In this document: in pieces, positions 1 to 9,045 of the stretch | Layout of the letters: each line of letters begins with the position of its first letter | Numbering within the stretch: the first letter of the stretch is position 1 | Made by a program: the position numbers and the translations under genes | Assembly: GCA_963776055.1 (NCBI GenBank) | Contig: CAVZLD010000015.1 | Coordinates: 62,001 to 126,000 of the forward strand | DNA: 64,000 nucleotides | Source of the DNA: CAVZLD01 sp963776055 | Lineage (GTDB): Bacteria > Planctomycetota > Planctomycetia > Pirellulales > Pirellulaceae | Direction of reading: 5' to 3' | Notes under the pieces: model-generated | Told to the model about the DNA's origin: nothing | The model's input: only the letters and a program-made list of their open reading frames with translations | The model's database searches: none

Positions 1-481
1 AGATCGATTCGATGTGGGCCCGTTGCGTCTGCGAGTTCGAGAGTGCCGTGATGGAGCACTGGGGATAACGCTCGGCCAGCCACAGAGTCAGGGAGCCCCA
101 GCCACAGCCCAATTCCAGGATCCGCTGACCATCCTCGATTTGCGCCCGTTGCGAGGTCATGTCCAGCATCGCGGCTTCCGCTTCATTCAGGGTGGTTTCG
201 TCGCTGGCCCAGTAGCCCGAGCTGTATTTCCAGTGACGCCCCAGTACTTGTTCGAAGAACTCCGTGGGAACCTCGTAATGCTGCCGATTGGCCTCGTCGG
301 CGCAGGCAACGAGCGGGCCTTGCGCGAGCTGACGGGCGAGTTGGTTTTGTCGGTCTGGTTGTTGGCTGACGTGCCGTGACTCTTGCCGCAATCGTGCGCG
401 AAGCTGGTGACGAATTCCCGCCCGCAGTATCCTGTCAGGGATCCAGCCGGTTTCACACAGATCGATCAGAGACCAACTCAT
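1..481 (-). CDS. CFA-synthase-like SAM-dependent methyltransferase, C-terminus cut by window edge
   Basis: This frame is open from an ATG at 481 to the window edge, so only about the first 160 residues are visible. They include the N-terminal helical region, a conserved NRQHYEVP segment (about 65-72), YSSGYW (86-91) and the SAM-binding glycine loop LELGCGWGS (122-130). This is the arrangement of cyclopropane-fatty-acyl-phospholipid synthase and coclaurine N-methyltransferase-like proteins. The start codon overlaps the tatD stop (ATG at 481-479, TGA at 480-478), which points to translational coupling at the end of the complex I/tatD transcript. The true substrate, lipid or small amine, cannot be decided from this fragment. 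Confidence 0.8.
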   Translation of the reverse strand, partial: MSWSLIDLCETGWIPDRILRAGIRHQLRARLRQESRHVSQQPDRQNQLARQLAQGPLVACADEANRQHYEVPTEFFEQVLGRHWKYSSGYWASDETTLNEAEAAMLDMTSQRAQIEDGQRILELGCGWGSLTLWLAERYPQCSITALSNSQTQRAHIESI

Positions 482-1278
482 CGTGCGTCTTGGTGTTGTC
501 CGATCGGAAGGTTGAAGAGTTTCCGCGCATTGTGGGTCGTCTGTTCGGCAAACTGCTCCGGCGTAACGCGGCGGGTTTCCGCAAGGCAGAGGGCCGTGTG
601 CACGAGCAATGCGGGCTCGTTGGGGCGGGTCGACCGGCGTGGTTCCGGCGAAAGATAGGGTGCGTCCGTCTCGATCAGGATGCGGTCCGCGGGGATGCCA
701 GCTGCCACGGCTCGTAGGTCCGCAGACTTCTTGTATGTCACCATTCCGGCAAAGCTGATGTGCAGCCCCAGATCCAGGCATTCCGCTGCCCCTTCGGCGT
801 CGCCGGTGTAGGAGTGCATCACGCCTGGCAGCGGGCCACGGTCACAAGCCGCACGTAACATCGTGAGGATTTCCGGCAGGCAGTCTCGCATGTGGATGAT
901 CACCGGCAGCCCGGTTTGCTGGGCCAGTCGAAGGTGACGGTCAAAGTACTCCTGTTGGAGTTCGAACGGAGTGTAGTCCCAGTGACGGTCCAGGCCGGTC
1001 TCGCCCACTGCGACCACTTTCGGCCGAGAGGCGAGCGGTACGATCTGCGACCAGTCCTCCGGTTTGGCCTCGGCGGCGTAATTCGGCTGGATTCCCACGG
1101 CGGCGAAAACGGGGGAATGCTGTTCGGCCAAGTGCACCGCCTGGAGGCTTGAAGAAGCGGTCGTTCCCACGGCAACGATCGAGACGACATTCGCTTGTTG
1201 GGTGCGCTGCACTACCGCGTCCGATTGGGACACGAGCTGCTCGTCGTCCAGGTGGGCGTGAGTGTCAATCCATTCCAT
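478..1278 (-). CDS. tatD: TatD family metal-dependent deoxyribonuclease
   Basis: This is a 266-residue TIM-barrel metal hydrolase of normal length for TatD/YcfH. Metal ligands are visible: H7 and H9 in THAHLD, E93 in GETGLD, H129 in IIHMRD, H155 in MHSYTGD, and D205 in ETDAPYLSPEP. The family acts as a Mg-dependent 3'-5' exonuclease or endonuclease on DNA. The GIQPN segment near residue 68 replaces the more usual GIHPH. The ATG lies one base beyond the stop of the upstream ferritin-like gene, and its own stop overlaps the next start, so it sits in a tight co-transcribed tail behind the nuo genes. Its presence there looks like operon hitch-hiking, not a respiratory role. Confidence 0.93.
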   Translation of the reverse strand: MEWIDTHAHLDDEQLVSQSDAVVQRTQQANVVSIVAVGTTASSSLQAVHLAEQHSPVFAAVGIQPNYAAEAKPEDWSQIVPLASRPKVVAVGETGLDRHWDYTPFELQQEYFDRHLRLAQQTGLPVIIHMRDCLPEILTMLRAACDRGPLPGVMHSYTGDAEGAAECLDLGLHISFAGMVTYKKSADLRAVAAGIPADRILIETDAPYLSPEPRRSTRPNEPALLVHTALCLAETRRVTPEQFAEQTTHNARKLFNLPIGQHQDAR

Positions 1279-1279
1279 G

Positions 1280-1726
1280 TCACGTGGAAGTCACGGAAAG
1301 TTTGCCTTGATCCAGTTCATCCAGATTCTGCAAGTGGCCCTTCGCCGCCCCCAAAGCGTTCTCCGCCAGGGCCTTCGCGGCGGGAGCATCCGACAGCTGT
1401 GCGACGCATTCCTGGATCGTCTCGATCTCCTTTCGCTGACGAGCGGCGACTTCTCCCATCAGGTACTGCAGCGACAGATCATGCAGTCCCGTGAAGGACA
1501 TCGGGTACTCGCCCATGTGGGGGCGCCCGTGTTCCGCCAGAATCATGGCTCCCAACTGATCGGCGATCCACCGTTGATCGTCCGCGATTTCGCGCAACAC
1601 CTGGATCGTGCGCGAATCCCTTGCGGTTGACCAGGGGGTGGCACTGCACAAGTACTGCGGCAACGACCGGTGGTGCAGCACCAACAGCCGATTCAAAACG
1701 GGGACAGGACTTGTCTTGGGGGCCAT
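1280..1726 (-). CDS. Conserved hypothetical protein, ferritin-like helical bundle
   Basis: The start is placed at the ATG at 1726 (MAPKTSPV...). It has GAGGAA about 10 bases upstream and lies just after the nuoN stop at 1741; a longer frame would run into nuoN. The 148-residue product is almost entirely helical. It carries a VLHHRSLPQYL segment near residue 16, a long middle helix with DDQRWIADQL, and a Glu/Gln-rich C-terminal helix. Spaced H/E residues suggest a ferritin-like four-helix bundle, but I cannot identify a complete di-iron ligand set. I have no firm function. Its fixed position between nuoN and tatD suggests co-transcription with complex I. Confidence 0.65.
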   Translation of the reverse strand: MAPKTSPVPVLNRLLVLHHRSLPQYLCSATPWSTARDSRTIQVLREIADDQRWIADQLGAMILAEHGRPHMGEYPMSFTGLHDLSLQYLMGEVAARQRKEIETIQECVAQLSDAPAAKALAENALGAAKGHLQNLDELDQGKLSVTST

Positions 1727-1740
1727 GCCGAGTCGGTTCC

Positions 1741-3480
1741 TCAGAAGAGATTTTTCGTCGCTGCCAGAGCCCACTCGTTGAGCCCGTTGGTGTACACGAT
1801 CAATGTCAGAACCGGAATCGTCAGCAACGCGAGGAACGCGAGGAAAGTGCCGGCCATTAGCGACAAGGGTGTTGCTGCGGCAATTTTCGCCGAGTCCAGC
1901 TCGGGATCAATCGTCATCACCTTCACGACTCGCAAGTAGTAAAACAGGCTGATCGCGGTATTCAACCCACCGACGACCAACAGCACCAATAAGAACCCGT
2001 TCCCCGTGATCTGCCAGGATTGTGTCAGGGCGGCGAAGATCGCGAATTTTCCCAGGAAACCGGCGAGCGGGGGCAGTCCGACCAGGCTGAAGAGAATGAT
2101 CGAGAACATGATCACAATCAGCGGGGAACGTCGTATCAGACCCGAATAGTCCTTGATCTCTTCGCTACCGACCAGGTTGCGATAAAACGCGATGATCGCA
2201 AAGCCTCCCAGGTTCATCAACAAATAGATGGCGATGTAAAGCACTAGCGCCGCGATGCCCTGGCGAGCCGCCTGGCGATCCTGACCCACCACCCCAATGG
2301 CGGCTGGAATCGCCAGCATCATGTAGCCGGCGTGCGCGATCGTCGAATACGCCATCAGACGCTTGATATTGGTTTGTCCGAACGCTGCCAGATTGCCGAA
2401 CGTGCAGGTGACAACCGCAAACAGACCGATTAACAGACAGAGGAAGTTGCGTACCGGCTGAAGCGGGGCGACGGATGCGGTTGCGTCCTCGCGCGCCTCC
2501 GGCGTTCGGGACTCAGAAGTCAGCAGCATTTGTGGCACGCGGGACGCTGCCTGAAGCTCGCCACCGTCTGCCGTTGCGGCGGATACTCTGGCGATCGTCT
2601 GCGTTTCGACCGGAACGCTGAAACCAATGGCCACGCGCACCAATAGGGCAAGCGCAGCGGCCTTGGAAGCGACCGACAAAAAGGCATCCACTTCCGCTGT
2701 AGCCCCTTCGAACACATCGGGGCACCAGAAGTGGAAGGGAACGGCCGACAGCTTGAAGGCTAAGCCGACCATGATCATGACGCCGCCCAGGGCAAGCACG
2801 ACCTTGACCTCCGCGGGCATCCCCGGCAGTCCGACGATCAATTGCTGCGTAACGGTCGGCAGATGAGCCGTATTCAGCACGCCTGCGACGAGGCTGATGC
2901 CGTAGAGCATTACTCCGGCCGTTCCCGCGCCGTAAACCGCGTATTTCAACGACGCTTCGCTGCTGTGACGCTGATACTTGCGCTGCGCAACCAGCGCGTA
3001 AGATGGCACACTGGCCATCTCGACCGCCAGAAACACCATCAGCAGATGGTTCGCAGCAACCATCAGACACATTCCCAGTGTCGCACCCAAGAACAAGCAG
3101 TAGAAATCCACGGCGTCGTCAGCGTCCGCCACATGGGATAACCTGGTAAACAGCACGAACAGCACGGCAAACACGAGCAGAAAGCCGCGTAGAAACACCG
3201 AAAAGGAGTCGAGCACCAGCATGCCCGTGAAAAGTTCCAGGCCGCGGACCTTTTCTGCGCCAAACAGGTGCGCCCAGGGCACTACGTAGTACAACGCCAC
3301 CAACGCCACCAAAGAACCGGCCAAGGCGATCAAGAATGCGGGGATGGAACGTCCGAGGCGGGAAAGACGCACGATCAGCATTACCATGATCGTCACGCAT
3401 AGAGTCAACTCCGGGGCGAACGCCCGCAGAGAGACTTGTGAGTCGAGCAGAAACTGGGCTGCAATTTCGTGTAAGTGCAC
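1741..3480 (-). CDS. nuoN: NADH-quinone oxidoreductase subunit N with extra soluble loop
   Basis: This is the antiporter-like membrane subunit of complex I, 579 residues against about 480-500 usually. Conserved features are LAVEMASVPSYAL (E154), GLAFKLSAVPFHFWCPDVFEGA (K243 region) and the NIKRLMAYSTIAHAGYM helix near 371-387. A hydrophilic insertion of about 50 residues (290-342, Ser/Glu/Ala rich) separates two transmembrane helices where family members have a short loop. Translation begins at a GTG 12 bases beyond the nuoM stop with only a weak ribosome-binding site, so translation probably depends on coupling. It is last of the nuo run on this strand. Confidence 0.95.
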   Translation of the reverse strand: MHLHEIAAQFLLDSQVSLRAFAPELTLCVTIMVMLIVRLSRLGRSIPAFLIALAGSLVALVALYYVVPWAHLFGAEKVRGLELFTGMLVLDSFSVFLRGFLLVFAVLFVLFTRLSHVADADDAVDFYCLFLGATLGMCLMVAANHLLMVFLAVEMASVPSYALVAQRKYQRHSSEASLKYAVYGAGTAGVMLYGISLVAGVLNTAHLPTVTQQLIVGLPGMPAEVKVVLALGGVMIMVGLAFKLSAVPFHFWCPDVFEGATAEVDAFLSVASKAAALALLVRVAIGFSVPVETQTIARVSAATADGGELQAASRVPQMLLTSESRTPEAREDATASVAPLQPVRNFLCLLIGLFAVVTCTFGNLAAFGQTNIKRLMAYSTIAHAGYMMLAIPAAIGVVGQDRQAARQGIAALVLYIAIYLLMNLGGFAIIAFYRNLVGSEEIKDYSGLIRRSPLIVIMFSIILFSLVGLPPLAGFLGKFAIFAALTQSWQITGNGFLLVLLVVGGLNTAISLFYYLRVVKVMTIDPELDSAKIAAATPLSLMAGTFLAFLALLTIPVLTLIVYTNGLNEWALAATKNLF

Positions 3481-3492
3481 CGGAGTGGGCTT

Positions 3493-5346
3493 TCACTTGT
3501 CAGAGGCAATGCGTTTGGCGCGTACCGCGGCGATGGATTCCCAGTCGGGCTCGGGTGACGCCAGCGAGTTGACCGGCGGTTGGTTCGGCGGATCGGTTTG
3601 CAGCAGCGGAGTCTTCACCTCACGCGTCCACTGCGTTAAGGCCGCGACCTGCTTGTCGATTGTTGCGTCCATATAACGCAGGACCGCCATGGGATAGACT
3701 CCAAACCAGACGGCGCAGACAACGAGCGTGGAGGCGATCGATATCTCACGCGGCGTCATCGGCGTTAAAGCCTCGCCATGCGGACCCTTGTACTCGGGCC
3801 CGAGATAGACCCGCTGAATAGCCCACAGAATGTACGCCGCGGTCAGAATCACGACGGAGGCGGCAATCGCCGCTAATACGGAATTGAAATTCCAAGCCGA
3901 CAAGACAACAAAGACTTCGCCGATAAAACCGCACAAGCCCGGCAAGCCGAGCGCTGCGAAGAAAATGATGATCGACAACGCGGTGTACACTGGCATGCGG
4001 TCGTACAGCCCACCAAACTCATCCAGGTTGCGGTGGTGCACGCGGTCGTACACCACACCGACCAGGAAAAACATCCCGGCCGAGCTGATTCCGTGTCCGA
4101 TCATCTGGAACATCGCTCCCTTGATTCCCATGTTCCAAGAGGAAGAATCAAAGCCGGTGCCCGCCACGGCTGACCAGACGCCTAAGCCCAACACGACGTA
4201 CCCCATGTGACTGACCGAGCTGTAAGCCACCATGCGTTTGAAGTCCTTTTGCGCGAGCGCGGCGAACGCTCCATAGACCATGCTCACAACGCCCAGCAGG
4301 CAGACGAACCACATGAAGTCATATCCGGCGTGAGGACAGATCGGGTAGCAGATGCGAATGATCCCGTAGCCGCCCATCTTCAACAGGACGCCTGCCAGAA
4401 TCATCGAGATCGGCGTGGGGGCCTCCACGTGAGCATCCGGAAGCCAGGTGTGGACCGGAACGGAGGGAACCTTGATCACGAAGCCGATCAGCAACAGCAG
4501 AAAGGCCCAGTGTTGCACGGTCCATCCCCGCAGCCAGATATCGCCTTGCGAGAACAGATCGGTGTGCTGCCCCATTTTCGCAAGGGCCAGCAGATTGAAT
4601 GTGTGACGCGATCGGTTGCCGTTTTGAATTTCTTGGTTCAGCTGCTGCGTCGCCGTTTCCGCCGAAGCGGTCAGCTTCGATTCTTCCAACGGTCGACCGC
4701 CGTCGTCCGTCGTAACGTAGCCATACGGTTGCAGGACTTGGGCTTCCGCCAATTGGCGGGCCGACAGTTTTGTCAGATCGCTGCTGAAATACAGCATCAG
4801 AATTGCGATCAACATCAACACGCTACCGACCAGGGTATAAAGGAAGAACTTGATCGCGGCGTATTCCTTGCGCGGTCCCCCCCATACGCCAATCAGGAAA
4901 TACATCGGCAGCAGCATCACTTCCCAGAACACGTAGAATAAGAAGAAATCGAGCGCAAGAAACACGCCTAACATCCCGGTCTCGAGAATCAAAAACAGGA
5001 TGCAGTAAGCCTTGACGTGCTTCGTGATGGTCCAGCTGGCGGCCATCGCCAACAGACAGATGAAGGCGGTAAGGGCGACCAGGGGCAGGCTGATTCCATC
5101 CGTTCCCATGAAATAGTTGATGCTAAACGACGGAATCCAGGAGGCATTGACCACCTGCTGCATCTCCGCCTGGCCGATCGTGAACGGAACGACCATGAGC
5201 CCAAGGCACAGCAAAAACGTGACCGCGGTGGTCGCCAAAGTGACGATCTTGATCGTTTGATCACTGCCCCGGGGAAAAAAGGGCAGGACCAGAGCGACCA
5301 GCGTGGGAAGGAAAACCACCAGACTCAGCGCGAAAACGGCATCCAT
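3493..5346 (-). CDS. nuoM: NADH-quinone oxidoreductase subunit M, enlarged
   Basis: This is a complex I proton-pumping subunit, 617 residues against about 500 usually. Family residues are clear: the FWEVMLLPMYFLIGVWGG helix with E142, the KVPSVPVHTWLPDAHVEAPT segment with K292, and the DFKRMVAYSSVSHMGYV helix (about 368-384). There are two additions: a hydrophilic insert of about 85 residues at 188-275 between transmembrane helices, and a soluble C-terminal tail of about 50 residues after the last helix (566-617) rich in Pro and charged residues. It lies between nuoL (44-base gap) and nuoN (12-base gap). Confidence 0.96.
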   Translation of the reverse strand: MDAVFALSLVVFLPTLVALVLPFFPRGSDQTIKIVTLATTAVTFLLCLGLMVVPFTIGQAEMQQVVNASWIPSFSINYFMGTDGISLPLVALTAFICLLAMAASWTITKHVKAYCILFLILETGMLGVFLALDFFLFYVFWEVMLLPMYFLIGVWGGPRKEYAAIKFFLYTLVGSVLMLIAILMLYFSSDLTKLSARQLAEAQVLQPYGYVTTDDGGRPLEESKLTASAETATQQLNQEIQNGNRSRHTFNLLALAKMGQHTDLFSQGDIWLRGWTVQHWAFLLLLIGFVIKVPSVPVHTWLPDAHVEAPTPISMILAGVLLKMGGYGIIRICYPICPHAGYDFMWFVCLLGVVSMVYGAFAALAQKDFKRMVAYSSVSHMGYVVLGLGVWSAVAGTGFDSSSWNMGIKGAMFQMIGHGISSAGMFFLVGVVYDRVHHRNLDEFGGLYDRMPVYTALSIIIFFAALGLPGLCGFIGEVFVVLSAWNFNSVLAAIAASVVILTAAYILWAIQRVYLGPEYKGPHGEALTPMTPREISIASTLVVCAVWFGVYPMAVLRYMDATIDKQVAALTQWTREVKTPLLQTDPPNQPPVNSLASPEPDWESIAAVRAKRIASDK

Positions 5347-5390
5347 CAGTATCTATTCCGGTTAGGGAGCTGCTCGGTCGGGAAAGGGCT

Positions 5391-8090
5391 CTAGAAGGCA
5401 AAGGCGTAACGCCAAAAACTGGCTAAGGCGAAAACCACGACGGTTCCCACTGCGATGAACATCACGTACTGACGAAGGCTTCCGGTTTCTGCTCGGCGAA
5501 GCGAAATCCCCAGCGCGTGCAAGCGGTCGGCCAGGTAGTTCACCGATCCGTCGACCATTGTTCGATCGACCAGCCAGTCCCAGAACCGGGCAAAGCGCTG
5601 TGTCCCGCGCGCTAGCCCGTCGATCAGGCCGTCGATCCAGCGGCGGTCCAACTGGGATATCCCGCGCGCGATCACGAACGTCGGACGCACGAACAGAAAA
5701 TCGTACAGCTCGTCAAACCACCATTTATTGATCAGGAAACGGTAAATGGGTGCGAATGTCAGTCGGGCTTCGGCCGCATCCAGTTTCCGCAGGCCATAGA
5801 ACATGGTCGCCAGCAGGAATCCCCCTAAGGCCGTGCCAAACGCAATCCAAGTCGCGGGGACTTTGATCTCGCTGACATGACTCTCCGGTTCGCTGGGCCA
5901 CGTCATCGAGAATAAACTCGCCTGCTGTGCCGGCAGCGTGCCGGCCGGTCGAGCCTGTTCCAGCAGGTTGGCCAGCGTGACGTGCCGCAGCGGCAGCCAA
6001 GCCAAGGCGATCAACAGCACCAGCAGACTCAGGCCGAACGCGATAGCAGCAGCGTGCCGCCCCGTCGTCGGTTCCTGGTGATGACTCCTTGCAGGAGGCG
6101 ACGCTGGTCCGGAGGAAACCCCTTTTCCATAGCCTTCGCCGCTGCGCCACCACAAAAATCCAAACAGCGCGGCGGCCACGAGTGCGCCGATAATCGCTGT
6201 TCCCGGACCCCAGGCAACACTAATTGCGAGAATGGCCAACAGAATCAAGGGGCGATGCATCACGGGGGGAGCCTCGTGCGCGTGATCATATCGCTGCGGT
6301 TCGCGCGGCTCGCCGGCAAATGTCAGGTACCAGAGTCGGAACATGTAGAAGGCCGTGATCGCCGCACCGCCGGCAGCGGCGAAAAAGAACAAGGTTCCCC
6401 AGCCGGGGTTGGCGTTTCGAAACGACAAGGCTTGTTCGAGGATTGCGTCCTTGGAATAGTAACCACTCAAGCCGAGATGAATGCTGTTTCCGCCCAGGTG
6501 TAGGGCAAACGGCAAACCGGCTCCCGCAATCGCCAGACAGCCGATGAGCATCGTGGATGCCGTCCAGGGCATTTTTTTTCGCAGCCCGCCCATCTTGGGC
6601 ATTTCATTGGTATGCACGGCGTGAATGACCGATCCGCTGCACAGGAACAGCAGACTCTTGAAAAAAGCGTGTGTGACCAGATGCATCGCACCAGCCAACC
6701 AGCCGCCGACTCCCAACGCCAGCATCATGTAACCGAGTTGGCTGACGGTCGAGTATGCCAGGACGCGCTTGATGTCCGTGGCGGTGATGGCGATCGTCGC
6801 CGCCATGAACAGCGTTACCGTGCCCACGATCGCAATCACCAGCAACACCTCGGGGGTGAAGACCGGATAGAAACGGGCCACAAGAAACACACCGGCGGCC
6901 ACCATCGTGGCGGAATGCACCAGCGCGGAAACCGGTGTGGGGCCTTCCATCGCATCCGGTAACCAGACATGCAACGGGAACTGGGCGCTTTTGCCGATGC
7001 AGCCACAGAAAATCCCCACGCCGGCGACGATCAGCAGCCAGCGACCGCGGCCGCCGGGAATTCCGGATTCCAGCGGGTCACGCCATTCGGGTAGGTGCTG
7101 CGCAATCGCGGTGTCGATTTGTTCCTGGCTCGCTTGAGGGCCCAGATCTCGGACGATCTGGGACACGTCATCGTGCGCGGCGGCGCGCACCATACCGTCG
7201 GGTGTGATGAGAGCGTATTGGTGGTCGGCGGGACGCACCTGCGCGAAGATTCCTTCGTCACCCCCGAAGGCGAACGTGCCCAGGCTGCCCCAGATCGCCA
7301 TCAGGCCGATGATCATTCCAAAATCGCCAATGCGATTCACGATGAAGGCTTTGTTGGCCGCCGTGGAGGCACTGTGGCGTTCGATGTAGAAACCGATCAG
7401 AAAGTAGGAACAGATGCCGACCAGTTCCCAAAAAACGAACGTCATCGCAATGTTGCCCGAGAGCACCAGACCCAGCATGCTGAAGCTGAAGAGCGACATG
7501 TACTGGAAGAAGCGATGAAAGCGGCCCCGGCGATGCAGGTACGAGCCATCGTCCAACACGACTTCATGATCGACGTAGTCCGGCGTGGCTAACTCGTCTG
7601 CCATGTAACCGAGGGCATAGAAGTGGATGCACGTTGCGATCAGGCTGACCATGCAGAACATGCAGATCGTCAGCGCATCGATGTAGAAGCTGATCGTGAT
7701 CCGCTTCGGACCAAAAATGCCCAGCGGATAGATTTCGCGGTAATAGGAGGAAGGCGGTGCCTGCTCGGCGACGTGCGAAAGATGTTGCTCGTCGGGGGCC
7801 GGTTCCGTTGGGTGACCGGTGGGTGTGTGATGCTCGGATTCGAGCCGCGTGGCGTGTGGCGCATCATGAGCGGCGTGATGGCTTTCGTGAGGCGGATGGT
7901 GATAGATCCAGATACCCAGCGAAATCAAAGACAGCACGCAAGACAGCAGAATCGCCGTGGTTGCGCATTGTCCCGCGAGCCGGCCCTTCTTGCCCATCCA
8001 GGGGCCGAAGAGCAGGATCAACACGAACGAGAGCAGCGGAATCAGCACCGCGGCTCCCAGCAACGACGATAGCACAAAGCCGACGTTCAT
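5391..8090 (-). CDS. nuoL: NADH-quinone oxidoreductase subunit L, strongly enlarged
   Basis: This is the distal complex I pump subunit, 899 residues against about 610-650 for most bacteria. Conserved elements are FWELVGICSYFLIGF (220-234), IGKSAQFPLHVWLPDAMEGPT (365-385), DIKRVLAYSTVSQLGYM (439-455) and GYYSKDAILE (543-552). Additions are a His-rich periplasmic-type loop after the first helices (about 64-110, with 12 His in about 45 residues), an insert of about 75 residues at 275-350 just before the KSAQ helix, and an extended region at 595-780 before the C-terminal amphipathic/anchor helices. The ATG shares one base with the nuoK stop (TGATG). Confidence 0.96.
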   Translation of the reverse strand: MNVGFVLSSLLGAAVLIPLLSFVLILLFGPWMGKKGRLAGQCATTAILLSCVLSLISLGIWIYHHPPHESHHAAHDAPHATRLESEHHTPTGHPTEPAPDEQHLSHVAEQAPPSSYYREIYPLGIFGPKRITISFYIDALTICMFCMVSLIATCIHFYALGYMADELATPDYVDHEVVLDDGSYLHRRGRFHRFFQYMSLFSFSMLGLVLSGNIAMTFVFWELVGICSYFLIGFYIERHSASTAANKAFIVNRIGDFGMIIGLMAIWGSLGTFAFGGDEGIFAQVRPADHQYALITPDGMVRAAAHDDVSQIVRDLGPQASQEQIDTAIAQHLPEWRDPLESGIPGGRGRWLLIVAGVGIFCGCIGKSAQFPLHVWLPDAMEGPTPVSALVHSATMVAAGVFLVARFYPVFTPEVLLVIAIVGTVTLFMAATIAITATDIKRVLAYSTVSQLGYMMLALGVGGWLAGAMHLVTHAFFKSLLFLCSGSVIHAVHTNEMPKMGGLRKKMPWTASTMLIGCLAIAGAGLPFALHLGGNSIHLGLSGYYSKDAILEQALSFRNANPGWGTLFFFAAAGGAAITAFYMFRLWYLTFAGEPREPQRYDHAHEAPPVMHRPLILLAILAISVAWGPGTAIIGALVAAALFGFLWWRSGEGYGKGVSSGPASPPARSHHQEPTTGRHAAAIAFGLSLLVLLIALAWLPLRHVTLANLLEQARPAGTLPAQQASLFSMTWPSEPESHVSEIKVPATWIAFGTALGGFLLATMFYGLRKLDAAEARLTFAPIYRFLINKWWFDELYDFLFVRPTFVIARGISQLDRRWIDGLIDGLARGTQRFARFWDWLVDRTMVDGSVNYLADRLHALGISLRRAETGSLRQYVMFIAVGTVVVFALASFWRYAFAF

Positions 8091-8425
8091 CAGCCCTTCA
8101 ATTCATCCGCTTGATCCACGTCAATCGTGGCAAAGTTGTTGTAGAAATTCAGAGCGATGGCCAGGGCTACGGCGGCTTCCGCGGCAGCCAAGACGATCAC
8201 AAACAGGGCGATCAGTTGCCCGTCCAGCCCCAGGTTTTGAGGACGAAGGTAGGGGCTGCCGAAGGCGATGAAATTCAGGTTCGCGCCGTTCAGTACAAGC
8301 TCGATTCCCATCAAGACTCCCAGCGCATTGCGCTTGGTGGCCATGCAGACCACCCCGGTCACGAACAGGACTGCGCCCACCGTCAGAAAATGCACGACGC
8401 CCACCGGCTCGGTCACCAGATTCAT
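8090..8425 (-). CDS. nuoK: NADH-quinone oxidoreductase subunit K
   Basis: This is a three-helix complex I membrane subunit of 111 residues, close to the usual 100. The conserved GIELVLNGANLNFIAF core (about 40-55) carries the buried glutamate of the second helix, and a second acidic helix has VLAAAEAAVALA. The start codon overlaps the nuoJ stop by four bases (ATGA) and the stop shares a base with the nuoL start, as expected for a tightly coupled membrane-arm operon. Unlike its neighbours it shows no large insertion. Confidence 0.96.
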   Translation of the reverse strand: MNLVTEPVGVVHFLTVGAVLFVTGVVCMATKRNALGVLMGIELVLNGANLNFIAFGSPYLRPQNLGLDGQLIALFVIVLAAAEAAVALAIALNFYNNFATIDVDQADELKG

Positions 8426-9045
8426 GCTTCCTTTCCTTCCTGCCGTTTGGCACCGCGTGGGCCCCGTTTGCGCCGTGTCCGAGCGAGATAGGCGGCCGCA
8501 ATCAGAACGACCAGTAAGTGCACCGAGACGATTTCGAAGGGCAGCAGATAACCGGACATGCCGTCACGCAGTTGCTTGTTCGGCTGCCGTGCCTTGTCGA
8601 CGCGGACGCCGATCAGGCCCCAGCCGATCCCCGTCGCATCGTCCTCGACCTGCACGACGGTCGTCGGATCCTCCGCCGGCCGCCGCCAGTCCTGTACGGC
8701 AAGGGCGGACGCCAGCAGTAGTGACAGCATGGCGACACCCGCGATCGAGGCCAGCACCCAGTCACTTCCCGGAGTTTCCAGTGAAACGAAGGCGGCGCGC
8801 GCCGTCAACATCACGCCGAACACGAGCAGCACGAGTGTTCCACCGACATAGATCATGATCTGCATCGCGCCGACGAAAGTGGCGCCGGCCAGGATGAACA
8901 AGCCGGCGGTCGCGGTCAGCGAGAGAATCAGGTAGAAGGCCATCCGCACGATGTTGTTGGAAAAGAGCACGCCAAGCGCACAGGCGCACGCGATTCCGCC
9001 GGACAAAAGGAATAGCACGGAATGCCAGTTGATCGCCGCCATCAT
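8422..9045 (-). CDS. nuoJ: NADH-quinone oxidoreductase subunit J
   Basis: This is a five-helix complex I membrane subunit of 207 residues. The diagnostic third-helix segment FVGAMQIMIYVGGTLVLLVFGVM (about 57-79), with its pi-bulge glycine/tyrosine, is intact. A hydrophilic stretch of about 50 residues (118-166) precedes the last helix and is longer than in many bacteria. The C-terminus ends in a basic tail (RTRRKRGPRG). Its start overlaps the nuoH stop (TGATG) and its end overlaps nuoK. Confidence 0.95.
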   Translation of the reverse strand: MMAAINWHSVLFLLSGGIACACALGVLFSNNIVRMAFYLILSLTATAGLFILAGATFVGAMQIMIYVGGTLVLLVFGVMLTARAAFVSLETPGSDWVLASIAGVAMLSLLLASALAVQDWRRPAEDPTTVVQVEDDATGIGWGLIGVRVDKARQPNKQLRDGMSGYLLPFEIVSVHLLVVLIAAAYLARTRRKRGPRGAKRQEGKEA

